DNA from: Plasmodiophora brassicae
Taxonomy: Eukaryota; Endomyxa: Phytomyxea; Phytomyxea; Plasmodiophorida
Reading direction: 5' to 3'
Assembly (NCBI GenBank): GCA_036867785.1
Contig: CP145413.1
Span: forward strand, 186,001-250,000
DNA length: 64,000 nucleotides
In this document: positions 54,835 to 63,635 of the stretch, piece by piece
Layout of the letters: every line of letters starts with the position of its first letter
Position numbering within the stretch: position 1 is the stretch's first letter
The notes under the pieces: generated by a model
Database searches by the model: none
What the model saw: the letters and a program-made list of their open reading frames with translations, nothing else
Told to the model about the DNA's origin: nothing
Translations under genes and position numbers: made by a program

Positions 54835-54937
54835 TCCGCGGGATGAACCTATAGATTCGTCCCGCGGGAAATGCCGCTTCGCCCCGCGGGATCAATATGA
54901 CGTTTCATCCCGCGGGATGTGATCCCGCGGGATGAAA
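54835..54937. promoter_or_regulatory. cluster of TCCCGCGGGA palindromes with a perfect 35-nt dyad
   Basis: Perfect copies at 54858-54867, 54908-54917 and 54923-54932, with near copies at about 54835 and 54880. The last two lie in a perfect inverted repeat: 16-nt arms 54903-54918 and 54922-54937 around GTG, each arm itself containing the palindrome CATCCCGCGGGATG or its trimmed form. The cluster ends 116 bp before the ATG of the RasGAP-VPS9 gene. Possible operator for a dimeric factor; the core resembles back-to-back E2F half sites (GCGGGAAA at 54862). Function is inference. Confidence 0.6.
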
Positions 54938-55052
54938 AAGTACGTCCCCGCAACAGGGCCATTGTGTCGGGCGAACAAGTGGGCAGTGGCTGAGTGGCAG
55001 CACAGGATATTTTGTGGCGTGGCGCACGTTTCGTACCGCTTGTTCCGGGACG

Positions 55053-57548
55053 ATGCTCAGCGCTGGCGGTGACGGGAACCACGCCGCGCTGCACGCCCGC
55101 ATCGTCAGCGCGTCCGAGCGCCTGTCGCGCCTGCGCGGCATGTGCCCGAAGTCGTCGTCGGCAGGTGGAGCGTGCGGCTGGCGATCCGATCTCGTTGCCG
55201 CGCTGCGAGGGGACCTCGTTGGCCTCTGGCACTGTATCAAAGGCGATGCTGAACTGACCAGATCAGTTGCCCTGTATTTATTCCGGTCGAACAACGCTGT
55301 GGCCGATCAGTCTCAACTATTTGCGTTGCTGGAGATCGCCCTTCTTGACAGTGGGGATGTTTCGACTCTGGTATTTGCCATGTGGCAGCGATTTGACGGT
55401 GCTGAGTTCGTCGCTGCTACGTTTGGCCATCTGGTCACATCGCTCGTCGCCCCGGGTACCGCCTCGTTAAACCTCGATCTCCAGGTCGTCATCAAGACGT
55501 TGGAAACGAGTGCGCCTCTTCCGACACTGGCGCCTCTCGCCGCGAGCAGCAATCGACGATTCCTACGTTACTCCATGGACGATCACGCTGACGAGGGCAG
55601 TCGTTCCGGCTCGAGGTCCCATATTCAACAGCGAACACGAACGATCCGTAATCGCCTGGACGATCGTGCTGAGCTGAGTGTCGCCATTGTCGACGAGTTC
55701 CTGGAGTCGGTACGCGCTGCATTCGCCGGTTTCCCTCCAGCGTTCGCGACGGCCCTAAGCATCATCCGTCGTACGCGCCCAAGGGACCTGCGGCCACTCT
55801 TTCTCGAATCCGTCGTTGCATCCGTGCTGGAACACCCACACCATCTGGGCACTCTGCCTTCGTACTATCTTGACGACCAGGCGTGCACGAACCTTCAGCA
55901 CCTTGTGCGGATCGTTCGCGCTGTTGGACATGGCCGTCATTTCGGAGGCTGCTCCGCCGCTGTCATCAACAAGTTCGTTGATGAATGTGGCCCCCGCGTA
56001 GACCAGCTGATCAACGATGTCCTTCCACGCGACGAGTTTTCAGATTTGATGATGGCAACGTCGAGCGCGCACGCAGTCGATTATGTTGTTGTTCCCGAGC
56101 GCGATCTTGGATCGCTCCTGCGAGCAGTTTGCTGCACCGACAGAAATCGTTTAGGAGTGAAATTGCAGGAACTGTCGACAAACACAACCCCCGTTGATGA
56201 AATTTCAACCAACGAGTTGAGGCTCGTTTCGCTGACGGCAATGCCAGTGACACCGACTTCTAACCAGTTTGAGCAACACAAGTCATCAGTTGAGATCCTT
56301 TTCGATTGCCTCGGCGAACTGCCCGTGTGCGCAACGGTTCGTTATGGGGAGTCGTTCCTTCAGTATCTCGAACGCGTCGCCGCATGCGCTGAAATCTCTT
56401 CTCGGGCGCACAGGCCCGAGGGCATCGTTGCAATTTCGCCAGCCATTCTGCGCCTTCAGTCGTTCATTCGTACGCGACTGGGTGATTCACAGGTTTCCTG
56501 GCCGTTGTTGCTATCTTCCCATCTGGATACTGCTGTTGCGCAACAGGAGCACTTGCTTCAGTCTCAAGTGTTTCGCTGTCAGTCGGCCTTGCAGTCAGCC
56601 CAGACAATGGATGCGCATCTGGGCAGACTGCAACGAGATACCAACGCGCTCTCGAGGCATGCGGCAGTCAAGCACTTCATCAACACTGCCCGAATGAATT
56701 TTCGCATCGTGATTCGGTCGTCATCTGCACTATCGAAATCCAGCGGGCCAACCAAAGCAAGGTCAATGTTCAACGGCAAGAAAGCACCAGCGTCAACGTT
56801 CGAAGTCCCATGCTTGTCGGTTCCGCAGATTGTACGTGAACTCGAGCAGTTGGCGCACGGTCCGTACTGGGAAATGATCCCTTCCGTGCTCGACGCGATC
56901 ATGCATCGCATCCGACAAATCATCCCCCCTGGTGGCGGTAACCCCGACGCGATGACGCGCGACCTCTATCGATTCATTGTTGCCCGACTATACCCTGTTC
57001 TTTTCTCCCGAGCTAGCGCTGACAGCTCTGACACACTTCAAGCTCAGCTAGAGTTGTACTCCAGTGTCACGCTTGAAAACCTGGATCTCGTGTCATCGCC
57101 GGCCCTCGTGAGTGCATTGGGCATTCCCATCCGGGAGCTGTCGCGCATCAATCGCTGCATCAACCCGAACGAGAAAGTCAAATGCATCGTTGCTGCAACA
57201 CGGTTAACGGTCGACGCTCTCCGTGTCGAGCGGGAGTCGACCGACCTACCTGGGTCGGATATCTTGATGCCTGCTCTGGTGTACATTATTCTGCAAGCGC
57301 GCCCAGCTGATCTCGATCGCAATTGCAGTTTCTGCAGCATGTTCTGCTCTGATGGCGTCCTGTCGAGGGGCGGCACGACCGATGAGGATGACGAGAACGA
57401 CGAAGGCCTGAGTCGGTTCTGCCTCATTCAGTTCCTGTCTGCTGTGAAGTTCATATCTCAGATGACGGCCCTGTCTATTTCTCCGTGCTCTACCCCATCA
57501 TCATCAGCTGAGCGCAAGAGATCCGCACAGAATGCCCGCGCGGCGTAA
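55053..57548 (+). CDS. RasGAP-VPS9 protein similar to GAPVD1/RME-6
   Basis: Family role: VPS9 domains activate Rab5-type GTPases; the GAPVD1 group also has an N-terminal RasGAP-like domain and acts in endocytosis. Seen: one uninterrupted frame of 831 aa from ATG 55053. The N-terminal half (VALYLFRSNNAVADQSQLFALLEIALLDS; TFGHLVTSLV; SVAIVDEFLESVRAAFAGFP) follows the RasGAP-like order of GAPVD1. The middle has AQTMDAHLGRLQRDTNALSRHAAVKHFI, comparable to the pre-VPS9 helices. The C-terminal VPS9 core reads NPNEKVKCIVAATRLTVDAL, then PGSDILMPALVYIILQARPADLDRN and FLSAVKFISQM. It lacks the long disordered middle of the human protein. The absence of introns is unusual beside its neighbours. Confidence 0.8.
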   Translation: MLSAGGDGNHAALHARIVSASERLSRLRGMCPKSSSAGGACGWRSDLVAALRGDLVGLWHCIKGDAELTRSVALYLFRSNNAVADQSQLFALLEIALLDSGDVSTLVFAMWQRFDGAEFVAATFGHLVTSLVAPGTASLNLDLQVVIKTLETSAPLPTLAPLAASSNRRFLRYSMDDHADEGSRSGSRSHIQQRTRTIRNRLDDRAELSVAIVDEFLESVRAAFAGFPPAFATALSIIRRTRPRDLRPLFLESVVASVLEHPHHLGTLPSYYLDDQACTNLQHLVRIVRAVGHGRHFGGCSAAVINKFVDECGPRVDQLINDVLPRDEFSDLMMATSSAHAVDYVVVPERDLGSLLRAVCCTDRNRLGVKLQELSTNTTPVDEISTNELRLVSLTAMPVTPTSNQFEQHKSSVEILFDCLGELPVCATVRYGESFLQYLERVAACAEISSRAHRPEGIVAISPAILRLQSFIRTRLGDSQVSWPLLLSSHLDTAVAQQEHLLQSQVFRCQSALQSAQTMDAHLGRLQRDTNALSRHAAVKHFINTARMNFRIVIRSSSALSKSSGPTKARSMFNGKKAPASTFEVPCLSVPQIVRELEQLAHGPYWEMIPSVLDAIMHRIRQIIPPGGGNPDAMTRDLYRFIVARLYPVLFSRASADSSDTLQAQLELYSSVTLENLDLVSSPALVSALGIPIRELSRINRCINPNEKVKCIVAATRLTVDALRVERESTDLPGSDILMPALVYIILQARPADLDRNCSFCSMFCSDGVLSRGGTTDEDDENDEGLSRFCLIQFLSAVKFISQMTALSISPCSTPSSSAERKRSAQNARAA

Positions 57549-57768
57549 CGTCAGCGCTTCTCCTACGTGCCTCGTCTTCGAGCTGGATTGTGGTTGTCGG
57601 TACTGCCGTTCCTCATGAATTATGCGACTATAATATACTTGCATAGTGTGTTTATAGTGTAAACCTGTCTTTTTCGAGTCGCGATAGGGAATACTCCTTT
57701 GCAACTGTTTATTGCACATACAGCAGCAGCAGCTGCCCGCGAATAAGCCGGAAATGTGACCTGATAGC

Positions 57769-60431
57769 TCAGTCGTGGTGCAGCGCAGCGTCGATTGCTG
57801 CATAAGTCGACGAGTTCCGCTTCAGGATTTCGTCACAGGGGCCAAGGAGCCGCACGAAACTGGCGCGGTCCAGTGTCACAACCTTCAGAGGAGCATCAAC
57901 AGCGATCACGTTCGCAGCACGAGGCTGGCATCGTTACAAGGGTTAGCGGGTAGACGCTCCATGTCGGAAAGAGCAGGTTACCTGATCGTTAAGCAACGCG
58001 AGTTCGCCGAAGTAATCCCCGCGCTTGTAACGCATCACTTCTTGTGCCTCAGTGTTGCCTGGAAGAACTTTCGTTGCAACAGCCTCTCCGTCGACAATGA
58101 TATAGAAATTATCGCCGGGCTCATTCTGGCGGATGACGTACTCGCCGGGCTGATAGGACTTCTCCAGAAGACAATCGGCGACCTTTGCGATCTCAGTCCG
58201 GTCGAGCGAACTCAGGATCTGCACGCTACCCAAAAACCCTGTATTGCGGTCAGTAATGGGCAGTGCAGTGGGTCACCCAGACGTGTTAAGCACCTTCATA
58301 GAGCGTCCGCTTCTGGCTTGTAGTATCCATGACTACACGTCTGAATGTTGGCCTGTCAACAACCCAGACGAGGATATCTCCTTTTGCTCGAATCGACGCT
58401 GCGCGAGGGCTATTGTACATAAGCGCCAATTCACCGAATCCCTCTCCAGCTTTGTAGGTCTTAACGAGAACAGGCGGGCCGTCCTTCTTCTGCACGAAAC
58501 ACTCCGCTTCGCCCTGCTCACCGACATAAGTGGACGAAATATGCCTCCAGCACCGTATGTAGCTCACCTTAGAGAGAATATAAAAGTTGTCACCTGGTTG
58601 GCCTTGTCTAATTACATATTCGCCATCTTTGTACGCTTTCTGGTACATAGCATCCAGGATGATCTCTCTTTGCGCGTGATCAAGACCGGCGAAGAGGAAG
58701 TTCCCTTGGATCGATTTGAGAATCGATGCCCTTTGGACAGGGGTCTTCGGGACAGAGGCCGATGGCGACGCATTCGACGGAATCGACGTCATTGCTGTCA
58801 AGCACATGAGCGAACAAGAGTATACGCATAGTGGCACGAACCGACGTACCGGCAACAGGCTCAGAGGAGACAGCAGTACGGCGGCGGCGCATGGACAGCT
58901 GGGTAGAGTTCGCATCGCCTGCACCGAGCAGCGGTTGGGGCACCACAGTGACACCACTGACGGCCTGCAACTTTTCGTTGTAGATCTTTTGTTCAATCGC
59001 GTTGTAGTTGTCCGTGTTCCGCTTGAGAATGTGGTCGATCGGACCCAGCAGCCTTGTGAAGGCGCCTCGGTCGAGGGTGACAGTGGTAAGGTTTCCGACA
59101 GCAATGACGTTGGCAGCACGCACGTCCTGGTTGATCAACGCCAGCTCCCCAAAGTAATCGCCTGGATGTAGCTCCAGGACGGTGACGGGTTCGTCTTGGA
59201 AATCGAGCGATTTGGTAACCTGCATTGATACCGTTATGCGCATCGAACGTCATACACGAAGCGATCCATCCGCCCTACTTTGGCGTTCCCTTGCACGATA
59301 ATGTGAAACTCCTCGCCGGTTTCGCCTTGGCGAATAACGTAGTCGCCATCCTTGAAATTCTGTTCAACGAGGGCATCCGCCACTCGTGCCCTCTCCGACT
59401 GGTCGAGAGACGCAAGGATCTTCACAGCCCCGAGGAACTGCTCGTACTTGCGACGGGACGTCGATGTGGTCTCCATTAGCATCTTACGGAACGTTATGCG
59501 ATCAACAGCCCAGCAGACAACATCCGTCTGCGCAATGATCGTCGCGGCACGCGGGCTGTTGTACATCAGCGCCAGCTCGCCGAACGATCCGCCTTTCGTG
59601 TACGTTTTCACCTGTATTTCTGTCAACGAGAGTGCGCCGGTTGAGTAGCATAAACGGCGATACCAGCTTTGGAGGTGCACCGTCCACAGACACGTAGCAG
59701 TTGGCGGTCCCGCTATCGAGAACGTAGAAGTAGTCACCTTCCTCGCCCTGTTTGATAATTGATTCACCGGCCTGCAAGCACCGTCACGCTCAGGGCGCTC
59801 CAAATCGCAGGGCCGAAGACAGCAACTACCGCGTAGCGCTTCTCAGCCATGGCGTCGAATATCATCTGGAGCTGGTCGGCGCTCAACGACGAGAACAGGA
59901 TGTTGTTCCGCACCGATTCGTCAATGCGTTCCAGCTGTTCTTGTGTCTTCGGAACGGCAATAGAGGCGGGTGCGTCCGCTGACGCCATAAAATGGACCTG
60001 GGGCAGGCCTCTCAGCAACCGAAATTAGGATGCGCGTCCAGCATGGCGTACGGGTTCAGCGGAAACGGCTGTGCGACGACGGGCCTTGCCGCGAGGCGTT
60101 GTCTCAGCGGGCAGATGGGAAACGTCATCGGATAGATCCATCGCATTCTCTGCCGAACCGCGGCGACTGGCCCGCAGGCTATGGGCGGTCGACGATGGCC
60201 CGCGTTCCTTGTAATCGGTCAAGAACCCAATCATAAACTAGAGGACATGTGAGGTTCGCGAACAGTACAACGCTCTGCGCCGGGACCAACATCAATGGGA
60301 TCCTCTGGCGTGTTCAGGAACAGCTGTTCCAGCATGTCCTTCAGGACGCCATCGATCTTCGTTTGCGCGTAACGTGACACGCGCTCCAGCTCGGTCGCGT
60401 ACGACGCGGAGTCGCCGTTCGCGCCCGACAT
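57769..60431 (-). CDS. double-length PKA regulatory subunit: one docking domain, two inhibitor sites, four cNMP-binding domains
   Basis: N-terminus (ATG 60431): a RIIa-type docking helix pair ([23 protein letters not shown], then FMIGFLTDY across an intron). First inhibitor site [10 protein letters not shown] (about 60052-60090), then domains A1 ([49 protein letters not shown]) and B1 ([63 protein letters not shown]). Second inhibitor site [11 protein letters not shown] (about 58858-58895), then A2 ([33 protein letters not shown]) and B2 ([32 protein letters not shown] joined to [21 protein letters not shown]). Each phosphate-binding cassette keeps Glu and Arg. About eight introns; about 750 aa. 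No kinase domain is present. Confidence 0.88.
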
Positions 60432-61217
60432 CTAGCGCCCAGACCCGGACAGCCAGCCCCCGTCTTCCGTCTCGGCGCACGCCCAACCGATACCGACAGA
60501 CCGACCAACACGATTGTGAGCTGCGGCCACACTTTCGGTCCACAGGCCGACACAGTGCCCAAAAATACTACCGTACAGCGGTTGCTGCGGGCTCACACGA
60601 AAAAAACCGTTCGACAGTCCAGCGAGGCGCGGGGCCTCGTTGTCCTGTCGGACCCACTACCTTCCTCATCAGGCGCCTCGCCCGCCTCGTGGGTCGTGTG
60701 ACTCGTACCCCATCGGCACCCCGCTTTCGATCACGTGTTCGGTGACTACATGCATGCATCCTGTTCTTATTTCGGGGCCCTTATGGTCGCCACATCCGTA
60801 AGCCCTGTCAGCCCTATGTAGAGAGCTACGTCGCGAGTGCAGGCTGATGTACTGTCTTCCTCCGAACCCATGACCAAGATGTATTTGTACGGGGTCGCGG
60901 CAGGCTGTTGGCCAACCTGGACTGATTCTGGGGCGGTGACATCGCCAGCCATGCATGCGCGCGTGTGCATTGGGCAGCACCCGCAGTTGCTGACGTCCAC
61001 GTGGCTGGGCAACGTGTTCCTGTCGGGCGTGGCGCATCGAGTGAGTCACGAACGGTTGCAGCGGGAGATGCGGCATACCGAGGCAGGCACGCGCCTCCAC
61101 CGTGCTGTGACTCGCTAGGCGCGCGGTGGTCTGAACCTGCGACCCTCATTCCAACAAGAGCCAGCGCGCGACAACAACAGCAGCAGCACCACCGCCACCA
61201 CCACCCCAGCAACAACA
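60432..61217. other. intergenic region with one weak candidate gene
   Basis: About 790 bp between the PKA regulatory gene and the His/Ser-rich gene. It presumably contains both promoters. Apart from the weak frame at 60867-61118 and the trinucleotide-rich tract at its right end, nothing is recognised. Confidence 0.35.
60867..61118 (+). CDS. weak candidate small protein
   Basis: Open frame of about 83 codons (MTKMYLYGVAAGCWPTW...HPQLLTSTWLGNVFLSGVAHRVSHERLQREMRH) ending at TAG. No family and no splice support; the opposite strand is also open. Listed only because it fills a large gap. Confidence 0.2.
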   Translation, partial: PMTKMYLYGVAAGCWPTWTDSGAVTSPAMHARVCIGQHPQLLTSTWLGNVFLSGVAHRVSHERLQREMRHTEAGTRLHRAVTR

Positions 61218-61218
61218 A
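61165..61218. repeat. CAA/CAG/CAC trinucleotide tract
   Basis: Low-complexity run of CAA, CAG, CAC and CCA triplets directly 5' of the ATG at 61218, so it would lie in the 5' UTR of that gene. Confidence 0.8.
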
Positions 61219-61670
61219 TGCAAACCCGCCAGGCTCGCTCCATCACTGGCCACCTGCCGCCCCACAGCCTGCACGGCCCGAACCCATCCATCAAGCGCAA
61301 GTCCAGGTCGGGATCGCGCAAGACCCACGCGGCCAAGAAGGTGGCCCACCGTAGCCCATCCCCCAAGCCGACGGCCGCTCACCATCATCGCTCCCGTTCG
61401 CCGGTGGCGCACCACCGTTCCGCTTCGCCGGCGGCGCACCACCGTTCCGCCTCGCCGGCCGTCCACCGTCGTTCGGCGTCGCGTTCGCACTCGCCGGCCG
61501 TCCACCATCACGCCAAGGCCGCTCACAAGCACGCCAACGGGGCGCATGCTCACCCGCAACCCGCTGGCAAGAACGCCCCGCTGTCCCCTCGCCACGTCGG
61601 ACCCACCGCGAACGCGTTCAACGCGGTCATGGCGATCGCCCTGAAGAAGGCGTCGGAGAGTGCCGAATGA
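61218..61670 (+). CDS. basic His/Ser/Arg-rich low-complexity protein
   Basis: 150 aa, single exon. After KRKSRSGSRKTHAAKK come repeats of the type AHHRSASPA / VHRRSASRSHSPAVHHH, then AAHKHANGAHAHPQPAGK and a short helical C-terminus (AFNAVMAIALKKASESAE). Many Ser-Pro and Arg-Ser sites suggest heavy phosphorylation. Composition resembles linker-histone-like or SR-type nuclear proteins, but no domain is identifiable. Converges on the His-rich secreted protein gene. Confidence 0.55.
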   Translation: MQTRQARSITGHLPPHSLHGPNPSIKRKSRSGSRKTHAAKKVAHRSPSPKPTAAHHHRSRSPVAHHRSASPAAHHRSASPAVHRRSASRSHSPAVHHHAKAAHKHANGAHAHPQPAGKNAPLSPRHVGPTANAFNAVMAIALKKASESAE

Positions 61671-61757
61671 GCCGGTCCACCACCTGTAGATACACGAACC
61701 GACTGAACGACCCATGATGTGGCCAATCGGGTGTACTTATCAACAGCGGGCGTCGCG

Positions 61758-62123
61758 CTAGTCGTGCTCGAAATGGTCGCGATCCCGGTGCCGATGCTCA
61801 TGCACCTCGTCGCCTCTGTCCGTGTTCTTCTCCTTGTGCGTGTTCACCGTGTTGATCGTGGCGATGACGTTGCCGTTGAAGTTCTCGTTGCCGTGGCCCT
61901 CGTCTTCGTTGTCGTGGTGATGGAAATGGTGGTGGTGCCCGTGGTCGAAATCATGGTCCCCGCCATCAAACCCGAACTCATCGTGGTCGCCGTGGTGGTG
62001 ATGATCGAGGTCCAGCAGGCCGCCATGGCCCATGACTTCATCGAGATCCATCCCAAGCTGTGCCCAGCTGCACTGCATCACGAACGCGAGCAGAGCAACC
62101 GTCACCAGCACCCACCGAGCCAT
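61758..62123 (-). CDS. secreted His/Asp-rich protein, probable metal binder
   Basis: 121 aa from ATG 62123. Signal peptide ARWVLVTVALLAFVMQCSWA, then mature chain LGMDLDEVMGHGGLLDLDHHHHGDHDEFGFDGGDHDFDHGHHHHFHHH and a second part with VHEHRHRDRDHFEHD. About a quarter of the mature chain is His, together with many Asp/Glu, which would bind Zn, Cu or Ni (inference from composition). No known family. Confidence 0.7.
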   Translation of the reverse strand: MARWVLVTVALLAFVMQCSWAQLGMDLDEVMGHGGLLDLDHHHHGDHDEFGFDGGDHDFDHGHHHHFHHHDNEDEGHGNENFNGNVIATINTVNTHKEKNTDRGDEVHEHRHRDRDHFEHD

Positions 62124-62511
62124 CGTCGCCAGCGGCCCGCGACGAGGTTCACGAATGGACGGAATCGATCTCTGTCAGGTTGATTTTCACCAGCGGTGAC
62201 TCACCCGCCGTGACTCAGGCCAGCGAAGTTGGTGGCACCCTTCGTACTGTTGTCTCCTGGAGAACAGCCACGCGTGGGTGGATCCGCAGCACATCGATTC
62301 CACCGCACATAGAAGATGAGCGCTGTATGGTCTGGAACCTCGGACAAGAGCGCGCTGGGCATACGCTTCTGCAATGTTCTGGAATCACGGGGAGCAAACA
62401 GGTGAAAGTGTATTCTGGATACAGCTAGACTATCCACAGGGCCGACCGGGGGTTGCCCGCTTTATCGACGTCATTCACGAAAAGGTTATGCGTTCAGTGG
62501 AGGTGCTCTCG
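62124..62511. other. intergenic, divergent promoters
   Basis: About 390 bp between divergent start codons of the His-rich secreted protein and DOMON copy 2. The DOMON frame is open further upstream (to about 62374), but the signal peptide starts at 62512. No element recognised. Confidence 0.35.
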
Positions 62512-63285
62512 ATGTTATCATACCGTGTTTGGGCGGTTGCCGTTGCGCTCAGCGCTGCTGGCGCATATGGGGCGATTGATCTCCCGGCGCCTGGGCCTCA
62601 GGCTGTGAAGGGATCGGTGACGGTGACCGGACACTGGCGTTGCGCCTGGAAGACGGATGCTGCCAACAATCTGATCGAACTCGAGGTGACCTTACTTGAG
62701 CCGGGTGAACGCGGCTGGGTCGCTGTCGGCCTGACGAAGACCAGCCCGACGTCCGGGCACCTTATGACCGACAGCCTGATCGGCTGGGTTGACGACGCCG
62801 GCGCCGCGCACGTATACGACCAGTTCTCCAAAGCCTATGCGCAACCTGACCTGGACGTGAACGTCGGCGGGCAGGACAACGTGGCGCTGGTCAGCGGGCA
62901 GGTAAACGCGGACAAGACAACGACGATCATCATGCGTCGTCGTCTGGTCACCGGCGACACTGCCACCGACATCGATATCGTGAACGGCACGACCACCAAT
63001 ATGCTGTGGGCGCACGGCATCGATGTTCCCGTTGTTAACCAAGGGCCACCGCTGACCCTCTCCTACGGAAAACACGAGGACGACGATCAAGGCATCTTCC
63101 AGGTCAACCTATTCGCCGCAGGCGACACCACGCTAACCCCGGGGCAGACGGGCGATGACGGTAAGGACGGCGCTGGCGGTCCGGACAACACGCCTGGCGC
63201 CATGAAGAGCAACGCCTTCGCGTCACCATCTACAATCGCCACCACCGTCGCCGTTGCTCTCGTCGGGACCGTCGCTGTGCTGTAA
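62512..63285 (+). CDS. secreted or GPI-anchored DOMON-domain protein (copy 2)
   Basis: ATG 62512 (MLSYRVWAVAVALSAAGAYG, signal peptide); an upstream in-frame ATG lies at 62488. DOMON domain blocks GSVTVTGHWRCAWKTD, GWVAVGLTKTSPTSGHLMTDSLIGWVD, DLDVNVGGQDNVALVSGQ, IIMRRRLVTGDTATDIDIV and NMLWAHGIDVPVVNQGPPLTLSY match copy 1 (28310-29086) closely. The linker differs (GDDGDDGKDG-like acidic here) and the hydrophobic tail (STIATTVAVALVGTVAVL) again fits a GPI signal. Single exon, about 257 aa. Confidence 0.83.
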   Translation: MLSYRVWAVAVALSAAGAYGAIDLPAPGPQAVKGSVTVTGHWRCAWKTDAANNLIELEVTLLEPGERGWVAVGLTKTSPTSGHLMTDSLIGWVDDAGAAHVYDQFSKAYAQPDLDVNVGGQDNVALVSGQVNADKTTTIIMRRRLVTGDTATDIDIVNGTTTNMLWAHGIDVPVVNQGPPLTLSYGKHEDDDQGIFQVNLFAAGDTTLTPGQTGDDGKDGAGGPDNTPGAMKSNAFASPSTIATTVAVALVGTVAVL

Positions 63286-63635
63286 GCACGAACGTTACTG
63301 CTCCATCTCCGCAGCCTAAATACCTGCACGTACGGGCGCCGGCGTTCCATATTCCGTGTGTGCAAACCCAGTCAGTGTAGGTTAGTCGGCGTCGTGCCGG
63401 CGCAGGCCGTGCTGTGCTACCCAGGCGCACGTTTTGGCCGCCCGCCGTGCCAATTCCGTCCTGCGCTGGGCCGTTATTTTGGGCCATGGGCCCGTTGTTC
63501 CCGGCCGCGCTGGTCTAAATCAGTGCACGCGGGCGACCGGAGGAGCTGCCCGCATCGCAGTCGCACCCTGCAGTTCGTCAGACGGGGCTGCCCCGGCAGG
63601 TCATGCGACGGACGTGACGGGGTATGCGGGACAGG
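63286..63635. other. intergenic upstream of the RhoGEF gene
   Basis: About 350 bp with open frames on both strands but no conserved domain. Probably the 3' UTR of DOMON copy 2 and the promoter of the next gene. Confidence 0.35.

Noticed and set aside
61146-61715. Long minus-strand ORF rich in Arg/Gly/Val
   Set aside because: It mirrors the repetitive plus-strand His/Ser/Arg gene and has no independent features.
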